A stretch of 64,000 nt of DNA from Croceicoccus mobilis (lineage in GTDB: Bacteria; Pseudomonadota; Alphaproteobacteria; Sphingomonadales; Sphingomonadaceae): the NCBI RefSeq assembly GCF_001661965.1, contig NZ_LYWZ01000026.1, forward strand, positions 1 through 64,000. The letters are read 5' to 3'. The notes beneath the pieces are model-generated. The model was not told the DNA's origin and searched no databases. It saw nothing but the letters and a program-made list of their open reading frames with translations. Positions within the stretch are counted from its first letter, which is position 1. Each line of letters opens with the position of its first letter. Below are positions 47,848 to 55,149 of this stretch, piece after piece. A program made the translations under genes and the position numbers.

Positions 47848-49179
47848 TTGAAGAGTTTCCTGGCAGGCATCGCAGCCATGGCGCTGACCGCCCCGGCATT
47901 TGTTGTCGCCGATAGTGCCAATGCCCGCGACGCAGCCGCCGCGACGGCGCAGCAGATGGCCCACCCCAAGAGCTGGGTCGATGAGCTGACCGGCCACCGC
48001 ATCGTGCGCATTACCGATCAGGCGGGCAGCCAGTCGCTCTATTTCCATCAGAACAGCTATACCCCGCAGGGCGACATGATGGTCATCACCACGCCTGCTG
48101 GCATCGCGACGATCCGGCTGAAGGACTGGAAGGTCGCCCCCCTCGTCAACGACAAGGATGCGAAGCTGCTTTTCACCGGGCGCAAGACGCGCACGGCCTA
48201 TTTCTCAAAGCCCTATGGCGAGGAGGGCACGAGCGTTTACGGCGTGAACGTCGACACGGGGAAGATCCGCAAGATCGCGAGCATCGAATCCGGTTCGATC
48301 GGTTCGATCAATGCCGATGAAACGCTGCTGCTGGGCCAGTGGGCGGAGCGCAATCCCCCGCTGCAGCCGGGCGGCGAAATGCAGAAGCATGGCGACCCCG
48401 CCTATGCCGCGCTGGGCCCCGACGGCAAGCCACTGACCTATGCCGAGGCGAAGGAAGTGCGCCTTGACCAGCGGCTGGAAGCGAAGATCCCGATGGAGAT
48501 CTTCACGCTCGACACCAAAACCGGCGAGAGGAAAGTGGTCGTCGCCTCGACCGACTGGCTGAACCATGTCCAGTTCTCGCCCACCGACCCCAATCTCATC
48601 ATGTATTGCCATGAAGGGCCCTGGCATAAGGTCGACCGTATCTGGACCGTGCGCACCGATGGCAGCCAGAACACGAAAATCCACACCCGCACCATGAACA
48701 TGGAGATCGCGGGCCATGAATTCTTCAGCCCCGACGGCAAGTGGATCTGGTACGATCTCCAGACCCCGCGCGGAGAGGATTTCTGGCTGGCGGGCTATGA
48801 GATCGCGACCGGCAAGCGCAAATGGTACCATGTCGAGCGCAACGAATGGTCGGTACATTACTACCAGTCGCCCGACATGACGCGCTTTTCGGGCGATGGC
48901 GGCGATAGCGAAATGGTCGCCCATGCGCCGGACGGCAAATATCTCTATCTCTTCACGCCGCAGGACGTGCCCGATGTCGCGGGCATTCATGCCGCCAATG
49001 CGGCCGATTTGATCAGCCCGGGCACCTTCGCTGCCGAAAAGATCGTCGACATGCGCGGCCATGACTACAAGCTGGAGCCGAACATCACTTTCACGCCCGA
49101 CGGCAAATGGATCATCTTCCGTTCAAACATGGAAGGCGAAGAACAGGTCTACGCCGCCGAACTGGCGAAAGCGGAATAA
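47848..49179 (+). CDS. Oligogalacturonate lyase (PL22-type)
   Basis: Degrades digalacturonate-type oligomers by beta-elimination. I choose the TTG at 47848, 6 nt after AGGAGA, giving a signal peptide (LKSFLAGIAAMALTAPAFVV-ADSANA) and 443 residues; the ATG at 47797 would add 17 charged residues in front of the signal. Seven-bladed propeller repeats with family motifs GHRIVRITDQ, YCHEGPWHKVDRIWTV, GHEFFSPDGKWIWYD, WSVHYYQSPD and IIFRSNMEGEEQVYA. The HEGPWH and late His motifs are expected metal/catalytic sites. A periplasmic PL22 is somewhat unusual, as many are cytoplasmic. Confidence 0.9.
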   Translation: MKSFLAGIAAMALTAPAFVVADSANARDAAAATAQQMAHPKSWVDELTGHRIVRITDQAGSQSLYFHQNSYTPQGDMMVITTPAGIATIRLKDWKVAPLVNDKDAKLLFTGRKTRTAYFSKPYGEEGTSVYGVNVDTGKIRKIASIESGSIGSINADETLLLGQWAERNPPLQPGGEMQKHGDPAYAALGPDGKPLTYAEAKEVRLDQRLEAKIPMEIFTLDTKTGERKVVVASTDWLNHVQFSPTDPNLIMYCHEGPWHKVDRIWTVRTDGSQNTKIHTRTMNMEIAGHEFFSPDGKWIWYDLQTPRGEDFWLAGYEIATGKRKWYHVERNEWSVHYYQSPDMTRFSGDGGDSEMVAHAPDGKYLYLFTPQDVPDVAGIHAANAADLISPGTFAAEKIVDMRGHDYKLEPNITFTPDGKWIIFRSNMEGEEQVYAAELAKAE

Positions 49180-49186
49180 GGGACGA

Positions 49187-50260
49187 ATGGCGATGGACAG
49201 GTCCAAACTCGACCGGCCCGTTTTTGATGGGCCCGGTTTTGATAGGCCCGGTTTTGATAGGCGGGGCATGCTGAACGCGATGGCACGGGCAGGGGCACTG
49301 ACCGGTGCGGGGCTGGCTATGGGGGGCGGGCTTGGCGCCTTTTCCGCACAGGCCGAAGTGCTGCCGCCGGGCGGCGATGGCGGTATCGTGCGGCTGTGGC
49401 CGGGCGCCGCGCCGGGCATGCCCGATGGCGGGGTGCAGGACGAATTCGTCAACCGCAACAAGGGCGGCGGACCGGATGACATCGCATGGCCCCATGTCGC
49501 GGATCCGGTGATGACCGTGACGCCATCGCCCAATCCATCGGGCGCGGCGATGCTTCTGATCCCGGGCGGCGGCTATGCCCGCGTCGCCGTGGGGCGCAAA
49601 TCCATGCCCATCGCGCTCTGGTTCGCATCGCTGGGCGTGACGACTTTCACCCTGCGCTACCGGCTTGCGCATGACGGCTGGGCGGCTGGCCCCGATACGC
49701 CCTTGCAGGATGCGCAGCGCGCGATGCGGCTGATCCGGTCATGGGCATCGCATTACGGCTATGATGCCGAAAACGTCGGTGCGATGGGTTTTTCCGCAGG
49801 CGGGCATCTGTGCGGCATGCTGTCCACCCGATCGGGCGACAAGACCTATGACGCGGTCGATGCCGCCGATGGGTTGAGCGCGCGGCCCAAGGTGTCGGCC
49901 ATGCTGTTCCCGGTGGTGTCGATGATGGCGCCGCTGGCGCATGCCCAGTCGCGCACCGAACTGTTGGGCGAAAACCCTTCGGCAGAGCTGGAGCAGCGCT
50001 ATTCGCTGGAACGCAATATTCCCGCCGATTGCCCGCCGATCATGCTGGGGCAGGCCGCCGATGACGAAGTCGTCCCCGTCGGCAATTCGATCGCCATGTT
50101 CCAGGGGCTGAAGGCGGCGCAGGTCCCGTCGGAGCTGTTCATCATCGAAGAGGGCGGGCACGGCGCGCCCATGTTGACCGACGATGGCGATGCGCTGCTC
50201 TGGCTCAGCCGTTTCAGCCATTTCGCGCCCCGACACGGGCTGCCGATGACCAGCGTCTAA
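49187..50260 (+). CDS. Alpha/beta-hydrolase esterase with Tat-like signal (BD-FAE/acetylxylan-esterase type)
   Basis: 357 residues. After a repetitive N-terminus there is an RR-containing signal (DRRGMLNAMARAGAL ... FSAQAEV). The mature enzyme has oxyanion motif LLIPGGGYARVAVGRKS, nucleophile GFSAGGHL, Asp in GQAADDEVVP and His in EEGGHGAPM. In this locus an acetyl or feruloyl esterase acting on pectic side groups is likely. It lies 7 bp after the PL22 stop, so the two are co-transcribed. Confidence 0.88.
   Translation: MAMDRSKLDRPVFDGPGFDRPGFDRRGMLNAMARAGALTGAGLAMGGGLGAFSAQAEVLPPGGDGGIVRLWPGAAPGMPDGGVQDEFVNRNKGGGPDDIAWPHVADPVMTVTPSPNPSGAAMLLIPGGGYARVAVGRKSMPIALWFASLGVTTFTLRYRLAHDGWAAGPDTPLQDAQRAMRLIRSWASHYGYDAENVGAMGFSAGGHLCGMLSTRSGDKTYDAVDAADGLSARPKVSAMLFPVVSMMAPLAHAQSRTELLGENPSAELEQRYSLERNIPADCPPIMLGQAADDEVVPVGNSIAMFQGLKAAQVPSELFIIEEGGHGAPMLTDDGDALLWLSRFSHFAPRHGLPMTSV
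49205..49264 (+). repeat. Four tandem 15-bp repeats in the esterase N-terminus
   Basis: Units of 15 bp at 49205, 49220, 49235 and 49250 (best copy GGTTTTGATAGGCCC, twice nearly exact) encode KLDRP-VFDGP-GFDRP-GFDRR before the signal peptide core. Recent slippage-type expansion is likely; the extra residues lie in the n-region and may not matter for activity. Confidence 0.85.
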
Positions 50261-50263
50261 CGT

Positions 50264-50980
50264 TTACTCGGCAATCGGGGTGATCCGCACGTTGCGGATC
50301 TGCAAATGGCTTTTCGTCGTGCGCAGCGCGAACCATCCCATTTTATAGGGATCGTCGTCCTGCATGGTGAAGATCCGCTTGCCGCCGTAATCGACGGCGA
50401 CGGTCTTGCCATTGGCGGTCAGCGTCACGCTGGTCCAAATATTGGGCTTTAGCATCACATCCGCATCGGCGCGGTCGTTTTCGGGCAGCAGCGGGCGATT
50501 GCCCGTTTCCCCGACATAGCGGCGCATCCGCGTCGTCGTGTTCCGGTTGCCGCCGATCCCGACATAATAGGTCTTCATCGTGTCATAGGTCGCAAAGGCC
50601 CCGCTGCGCCCATAGAACAGGGGCGAACTGTCGGGTGCTGACGGATCGGTCGCCATCCAGAAGGCGTTGACGTCGCTGACCTCGTCATTGGGGCCGCCCT
50701 CGCTGACTGCCCTGGCTTCAAAGCTGATCCTGACCGGCCCTTCGACCGGCTGGTTCCACCACAGCGAGAGCCCCTTGGGTGTGTCGATATCGATGATGTC
50801 GCCATCCAGCGCGCGCACCGTGGCATCCTCGCCCGCTTCGGCTTCCACCGTCCAGCCGGGCAGGCCCTTTTCCACCGGGAGCACGTCGACCGGAGGGATG
50901 GTCGACGCGCAGCCTGCCAGCAGCAATGCGACCGGCAGGAAAGCCCGGGGGGCAAGGCTAAAGCGGGAAGAAAGGGTCAT
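50264..50980 (-). CDS. DUF6250-type lipoprotein
   Basis: 238 residues from ATG 50980. Lipoprotein signal ending LLLAGC, then a jelly-roll-like domain with DTPKGLSLWWNQPVEGPVRI, DVNAFWMATDP, YYVGIGGNRNTTTRMRRYVG and MGWFALRTTKSHLQIRNVRI, matching DUF6250 proteins that accompany pectin lyases. The exact activity is unknown; carbohydrate binding or a lyase/hydrolase accessory is plausible. Its ATGA start overlaps the stop of the 923-residue upstream gene by four bases. Confidence 0.82.
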   Translation of the reverse strand: MTLSSRFSLAPRAFLPVALLLAGCASTIPPVDVLPVEKGLPGWTVEAEAGEDATVRALDGDIIDIDTPKGLSLWWNQPVEGPVRISFEARAVSEGGPNDEVSDVNAFWMATDPSAPDSSPLFYGRSGAFATYDTMKTYYVGIGGNRNTTTRMRRYVGETGNRPLLPENDRADADVMLKPNIWTSVTLTANGKTVAVDYGGKRIFTMQDDDPYKMGWFALRTTKSHLQIRNVRITPIAE

Positions 50981-53745
50981 GGACGCAGCACATCCCCGAT
51001 CAGGGTCAGGTTCTCGATCGCGGTCAGGCCCCATTGCGATGCATCATTGGTCGAGATCTCGATGATCTCGTCCACGGGCCTCAGCACCGCATCGCCGGTG
51101 ACGCGATGCCCTTCGGCATATTGGTCGCGGTCTGTCCGGTCGCCGGGTCCGAAGAATTCGGCCCATGCGCGGCGTTTGAGTTCGGGATCGTCGCGCATGA
51201 CGCCTGCATAGGCGGTAAAGCGCGAGTGTGCCTGCCGCAGCCCGCGTCCCGCCGCGCCCGGCGCGCCGCCAGGCAGCGTGTATTTCTCGGCGGTGAGATT
51301 ATAGACCGCGCAGTAATCCAGCCAGGCCTCTTCATATTCGGGCACGTCGAGCAGGGTGAGCAGTTCCGCCGTGATCTCGAACACGCCGAAAACGCCCGAC
51401 AAATGGCTGATCGAAATTTCATCGCCCGCGCCCAAGAAGCGCCCGGTCTTGAGATCAAAGGGCGCACCGCCCGCGAGCCAGCCGTATTTAAGGCCCGCAA
51501 TGCTCTTCATCCCGTTGACGATCATGGATTTCGCCCATTCGGACCGGGTGCGCTCCCACTCTGTCAGCCATGCGGCGAGCAGCGATCCCCAACTGGTGCC
51601 AAAGCCCATCATCACCTGGCCTTCGGGCAGGCCATTGCCCGCCCCGATGCTGCCGGTCATGCGATTATCGCCTTCACGCGCATTGACCTTGCGCTCGATG
51701 ATCACGGTGGAGAGCGCCTTGGCGCTGTCGTTGAGATCGCGCATCAGATCGCCGCAACGTTCATCGGCGGCGAGGTAGAAGTAGAAGCGGCGATAGGCGG
51801 CATTGGAAATGCGTGGCTGTTTCGAACTATCGGCCCAGTGCTGCACCCCGTGGCGCGTGCCCAGCCCCTTGAACCGGCCGGTGTGATAGACATCGACCTC
51901 GCCGGTGTGGCGGGTCATCGCCTCGGCCATGCGGAACACATCGGCGCGGCCGGTGCGCAGATAGCTGGTCCACAGCCACAGATCGCTCGACAGTTCGGAA
52001 TTGTCCCAGGCAAAGCCGCCGATGTCATAGCGCCAGACATGGCGGTCATTGTCATAGCTGTGCATGACATCGCCATAGTTCCAGAACCCGTACCAGCGCC
52101 GCTGGTCGACCTGGCCCACATAGAAATCGAGTTCGCGCTTCAGCCGCGCCTCGATCTTCTCACGCAGCGGATTGCCGTCGGCGGCGGGCGGGCTCCACGG
52201 GCCGAACATGTCCGCTTCATACACGCGCATCGTATTGGCGGTCAGGCGGGCAGGGGTCTCCATCGTCGCCGACATCTGCGCCAGCCGGTCGCGCGAAGGC
52301 GTGGCGGGCAGGGCCCACAGGCGAAATTCCATCGTGCGCGCAATGCCGGATGCATCGCCCCAGCCGGGCTCATAATCTTCATAGGTCACGTCGAGCCCGC
52401 GGTTCTGGTCGACGTAATCCTCCATCCCCATCACGTCGTGATAGAAACGCAGATCCATCGCGGGCGCATCGGGGGCATGGTACCAGACCGTGAAACCGGC
52501 CTTGTCCGACGCGGCATCATTGATGTCGAGGCCAGTCGGGCAACGCTGCCAGAAATCATGCATGCCGAATGCGACGCCGCCGGTGGTCCCGCCGACATAG
52601 CCAAGGCCCGGCGCGCGGCCGGCGGTGTCGACATCGATCCAGCCGAAGCCGGGTGCCGTGCGCTTGATGATCGAGAACCCGTCGGCATTGGGCTGGCGCA
52701 GACGGAAATCGCCCCAGGCCGGGATGAACTGCAGATTGGGCCGCACCCGCTCCGACATTTCGGACAGGGGCGGGGTGGGCATGCCGGCGACCTGCGCGGC
52801 GCGGAAAGTCTCGCCCGGATCGCGGCGCAGGCCGGTGAGGGGGCGCACCGCCTCTCCCCACAGGCCGCCATCCTCGCCGCCAAAGCGGACATGGCGGTCA
52901 TGCAGTTCATCGCGCATCGGCACATGGCCCGACAGGCCAAGCCCGCGGATGAAGCGTTTCGCCGGATCGCCGTCGAAGATCTGCGAATGCACGATCCGCA
53001 CGCTGGCGCTGCCCGCGTGGAAATACAGGCGCATGGAAAAGGGCATCCAGTCGCCCCCTTCGCCGGTGAATTTGCCAAACAGTTTCACGACCGCGCGGAT
53101 CGGGCCGGTCTGCTCGATCTCGGCCCCGGTGATCGTGCCGGTCGATCGGATCAGTTTCGGCGCGGCCTCGACCGGGCCGGTGCCGTCGTCGCCGGGCTTG
53201 TCCTGATCGGTCGCGTGGAAATGCACGTCTTCCAGCACGGTGCGCCCGTCGGCGCTGGTCGCGCGCAGGAAATTCGTGCCCGATTTGGCGATGGACCACA
53301 CCGTCGCGCCATTGGTGACGGTGATCGCCGTGGATCCATCGGCGAGCTTGAGCGAGGGCGCTCCTTTGGCGGCGCCCGGCTTGACAGCGAAGCCATCTGC
53401 CAGCGCGGCATCGGCGGCAGTGGCGTGGCCGGTCCACTTGATCGAACCGTCCGGCCACCATGCCAGCGGCCATGTCTGAAGCGGGATCTTTCCGTCCTTG
53501 CCCGAAAGGTGATATCCCGACTTGTCGTATTTCGTCCCGCGCGGCCAAGGTTGTCCCCATGCCTGCCCTTCATGCGCGGCGGGCGGCGCAGGGTCGAGCC
53601 ATGCGACGTCTGGGCCGGAGCCCTTATGCAATCCGGTCGATGGGGCGGGGGAGGCTGCCTGCGCAAGGCCCGGCAATGCCGCTGCCGAACCTGCCAGTGC
53701 CGAGGAAGCCAGCATCGATCGACGTGTCATGGACGCCAGGGCCAT
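50977..53745 (-). CDS. Exo-rhamnogalacturonan lyase-like protein (PcRGLX/YetA type)
   Basis: About 922 residues. Tat-type signal MTRRSMLASSALAGSAAALP-GLAQA. Three regions follow: a beta-sandwich (PLQTWPLAWWPDGSIKWTGH, typical of PcRGLX_1st), a central domain (RGLGLSGHVPMRDELHDRHV ... GFSIIKRTAPGFGWIDVDTA), and an (alpha/alpha)-barrel-like C-terminal region (RWYGFWNYGDVMHSYDNDRH then VWRYDIGGFAWDN). These match the YetA/PcRGLX group that includes rhamnogalacturonan exolyase. ATG 53745, after GGGAGATGAT, is preferred to 53757. In the reverse-strand operon it precedes the DUF6250 gene. Confidence 0.85.
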   Translation of the reverse strand: MALASMTRRSMLASSALAGSAAALPGLAQAASPAPSTGLHKGSGPDVAWLDPAPPAAHEGQAWGQPWPRGTKYDKSGYHLSGKDGKIPLQTWPLAWWPDGSIKWTGHATAADAALADGFAVKPGAAKGAPSLKLADGSTAITVTNGATVWSIAKSGTNFLRATSADGRTVLEDVHFHATDQDKPGDDGTGPVEAAPKLIRSTGTITGAEIEQTGPIRAVVKLFGKFTGEGGDWMPFSMRLYFHAGSASVRIVHSQIFDGDPAKRFIRGLGLSGHVPMRDELHDRHVRFGGEDGGLWGEAVRPLTGLRRDPGETFRAAQVAGMPTPPLSEMSERVRPNLQFIPAWGDFRLRQPNADGFSIIKRTAPGFGWIDVDTAGRAPGLGYVGGTTGGVAFGMHDFWQRCPTGLDINDAASDKAGFTVWYHAPDAPAMDLRFYHDVMGMEDYVDQNRGLDVTYEDYEPGWGDASGIARTMEFRLWALPATPSRDRLAQMSATMETPARLTANTMRVYEADMFGPWSPPAADGNPLREKIEARLKRELDFYVGQVDQRRWYGFWNYGDVMHSYDNDRHVWRYDIGGFAWDNSELSSDLWLWTSYLRTGRADVFRMAEAMTRHTGEVDVYHTGRFKGLGTRHGVQHWADSSKQPRISNAAYRRFYFYLAADERCGDLMRDLNDSAKALSTVIIERKVNAREGDNRMTGSIGAGNGLPEGQVMMGFGTSWGSLLAAWLTEWERTRSEWAKSMIVNGMKSIAGLKYGWLAGGAPFDLKTGRFLGAGDEISISHLSGVFGVFEITAELLTLLDVPEYEEAWLDYCAVYNLTAEKYTLPGGAPGAAGRGLRQAHSRFTAYAGVMRDDPELKRRAWAEFFGPGDRTDRDQYAEGHRVTGDAVLRPVDEIIEISTNDASQWGLTAIENLTLIGDVLRP

Positions 53746-53788
53746 ATCATCTCCCATGAGAAAGCGAAATCGCTATGATTTCCATATT

Positions 53789-53808
53789 ATGGTGATAAAG
53801 TTCACCAT
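53789..53808. promoter_or_regulatory. Perfect 20-bp dyad upstream of the lyase operon
   Basis: ATGGTGATAAAGTTCACCAT: arms ATGGTGA and TCACCAT around TAAAGT, 44 bp upstream of the lyase ATG and 236 bp upstream of the IclR regulator start. A probable binding site for a pectin-locus regulator, possibly IclR itself. The rest of 53746-54043 holds no gene. Confidence 0.6.
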
Positions 53809-54043
53809 CTGGGAACATCAAGTCAAGCCTTTCAGTGGCGGAATTGGAAAACTCCCCTTATAGCCATCGGACATATCGCGATTTCATATCCGCGGTTTGA
53901 CACGGCGGCGGGGCCATAATTCTGCCACGGCGGGCTCGTCCTTTACGGACTGGCAGAGTTGCAAGCGGTCAAATTGGGGGGGGCTCGAGGCTGCGCCGAC
54001 GGTCAAGGTCGGGGTGAACGGGCCGGGGGAGAGGAGGATAGAC

Positions 54044-54829
54044 ATGCAAAACGTGGCCGACCGGGACGTGAATCCCGATCTTGAGGTAAAGGGCGCGCAG
54101 ACGCTGATGCGGGCGCTCGACATCCTCGATGCCGTCATCGACGGGCCGATCCGCACCACCGACCTTGCCCGCAGGCTGGGCGTTAGCAAGACGACCGCGC
54201 ATCGGCTGGTGCAGGCGCTGCGCTCGCGCAATTATCTCGCCGTCACGCCAGAGGGGCTGGCCCTGGGGCCAAAGCTCCTCCATCTCGGCCGGCTTGCGAC
54301 CGAGCAGATTGACTATGTCCGCGTGGCGCGGCCGTTCATGGAGACCCTGTCGGAACACACCGGGATCTGCGTGTTTCTGGCCAAGCGCGAGGGCGATTTT
54401 TCACGCCATCTCGAACGCGTCACCGGCACGCAGCGGCTGCGCGTGGCGACCGCGCCGGGCGATCGTCGCCCGGTGGCGGAAACGGGTCTGGGCAAGACCT
54501 TGCTGCTGGACGAGAGCGAGGAGGAGTGGGAGCGGCTTTACCGCGCGGCGCGCGGCGAGACGGCAACCGCTGCCGCGCTCAAGCGTTTCATCGCCCAGAT
54601 GCGCGAGGCCAAGGAAGCGGGTTCGCTTATCCATGACAGCGAGCTGGGCGATGGCGTCCGGTCCATTGCCGCGCCGGTACGAGATTCCTTTGGCAAGATC
54701 TGTGTCGCGATCTCGATCGCCAGCGCCGCCTTCTACCTTGCCGACCGGGATATCGACGAGCTTCGTGCCTCCGTCGTCGAGACTGCCGACCAGATCAGCG
54801 AAGCGCTGGGTTACCGCCCCGGCAATTAG
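54044..54829 (+). CDS. IclR-family transcriptional regulator
   Basis: 261 residues from ATG 54044 after GAGGAGGATAGAC. N-terminal winged HTH (IRTTDLARRLGVSKTTAHRL then VQALRSRNYLAVTPEG) and C-terminal IclR effector domain (VAETGLGKTLLLDESEEE, DGVRSIAAPVRDSFGKICVA ISIAS-type). In Proteobacteria, pectin genes are often under IclR (KdgR-like) control; regulation of this locus by a galacturonate- or rhamnose-derived metabolite is inferred. Confidence 0.92.
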   Translation: MQNVADRDVNPDLEVKGAQTLMRALDILDAVIDGPIRTTDLARRLGVSKTTAHRLVQALRSRNYLAVTPEGLALGPKLLHLGRLATEQIDYVRVARPFMETLSEHTGICVFLAKREGDFSRHLERVTGTQRLRVATAPGDRRPVAETGLGKTLLLDESEEEWERLYRAARGETATAAALKRFIAQMREAKEAGSLIHDSELGDGVRSIAAPVRDSFGKICVAISIASAAFYLADRDIDELRASVVETADQISEALGYRPGN

Positions 54830-54896
54830 GCCCGGCAACTCGGACCGGTAACTGGGCGACGCGGCGCTGGCCGCCGAAGCTGATACAAAATTTTCA

Positions 54897-54931
54897 GGGC
54901 CCGCCGGCATCAGCCGCGCGGGCCCGTTTTT
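54897..54931 (+). terminator. Rho-independent terminator after the IclR gene
   Basis: Stem GGGCCCGC / GCGGGCCC with a 13-nt loop, followed by GTTTTT, 68 bp past the IclR stop. Confidence 0.8.
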
Positions 54932-55003
54932 CATGACGCGTCAAGCGTCATGATGTCGCGGTTTTGTGCGGGATCCGGCCCGATTGCGACCGATCGCGAC
55001 CCC

Positions 55004-55035
55004 ATGTGGAACAGACGTTCAGGCGTGTTCCACAT
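55004..55035. promoter_or_regulatory. Inverted-repeat operator upstream of the carbohydrate TonB receptor
   Basis: Perfect 9-bp arms ATGTGGAAC and GTTCCACAT with a 14-bp spacer, 115-146 bp before the receptor ATG. The right arm is part of the 12-mer CGTGTTCCACAT that recurs upstream of rhaM. Candidate site for the IclR protein encoded just upstream or another sugar regulator. Confidence 0.65.
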
Positions 55036-55149
55036 ATTGGGCTTTGACAGCACTATGTGAACTTTTTCTTGACTGTGAATCGGAATGGAACGAAAGAGGC
55101 GACGCTTCACCGACCACAGAGTCGGGACCGAGATTTGGGGAGTAAGCTG

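Noticed and set aside
51034-53778. 914-codon open frame opposite the YetA-like lyase
   Set aside because: Antisense shadow; the reverse strand has a Tat signal, family domains and an operon partner.
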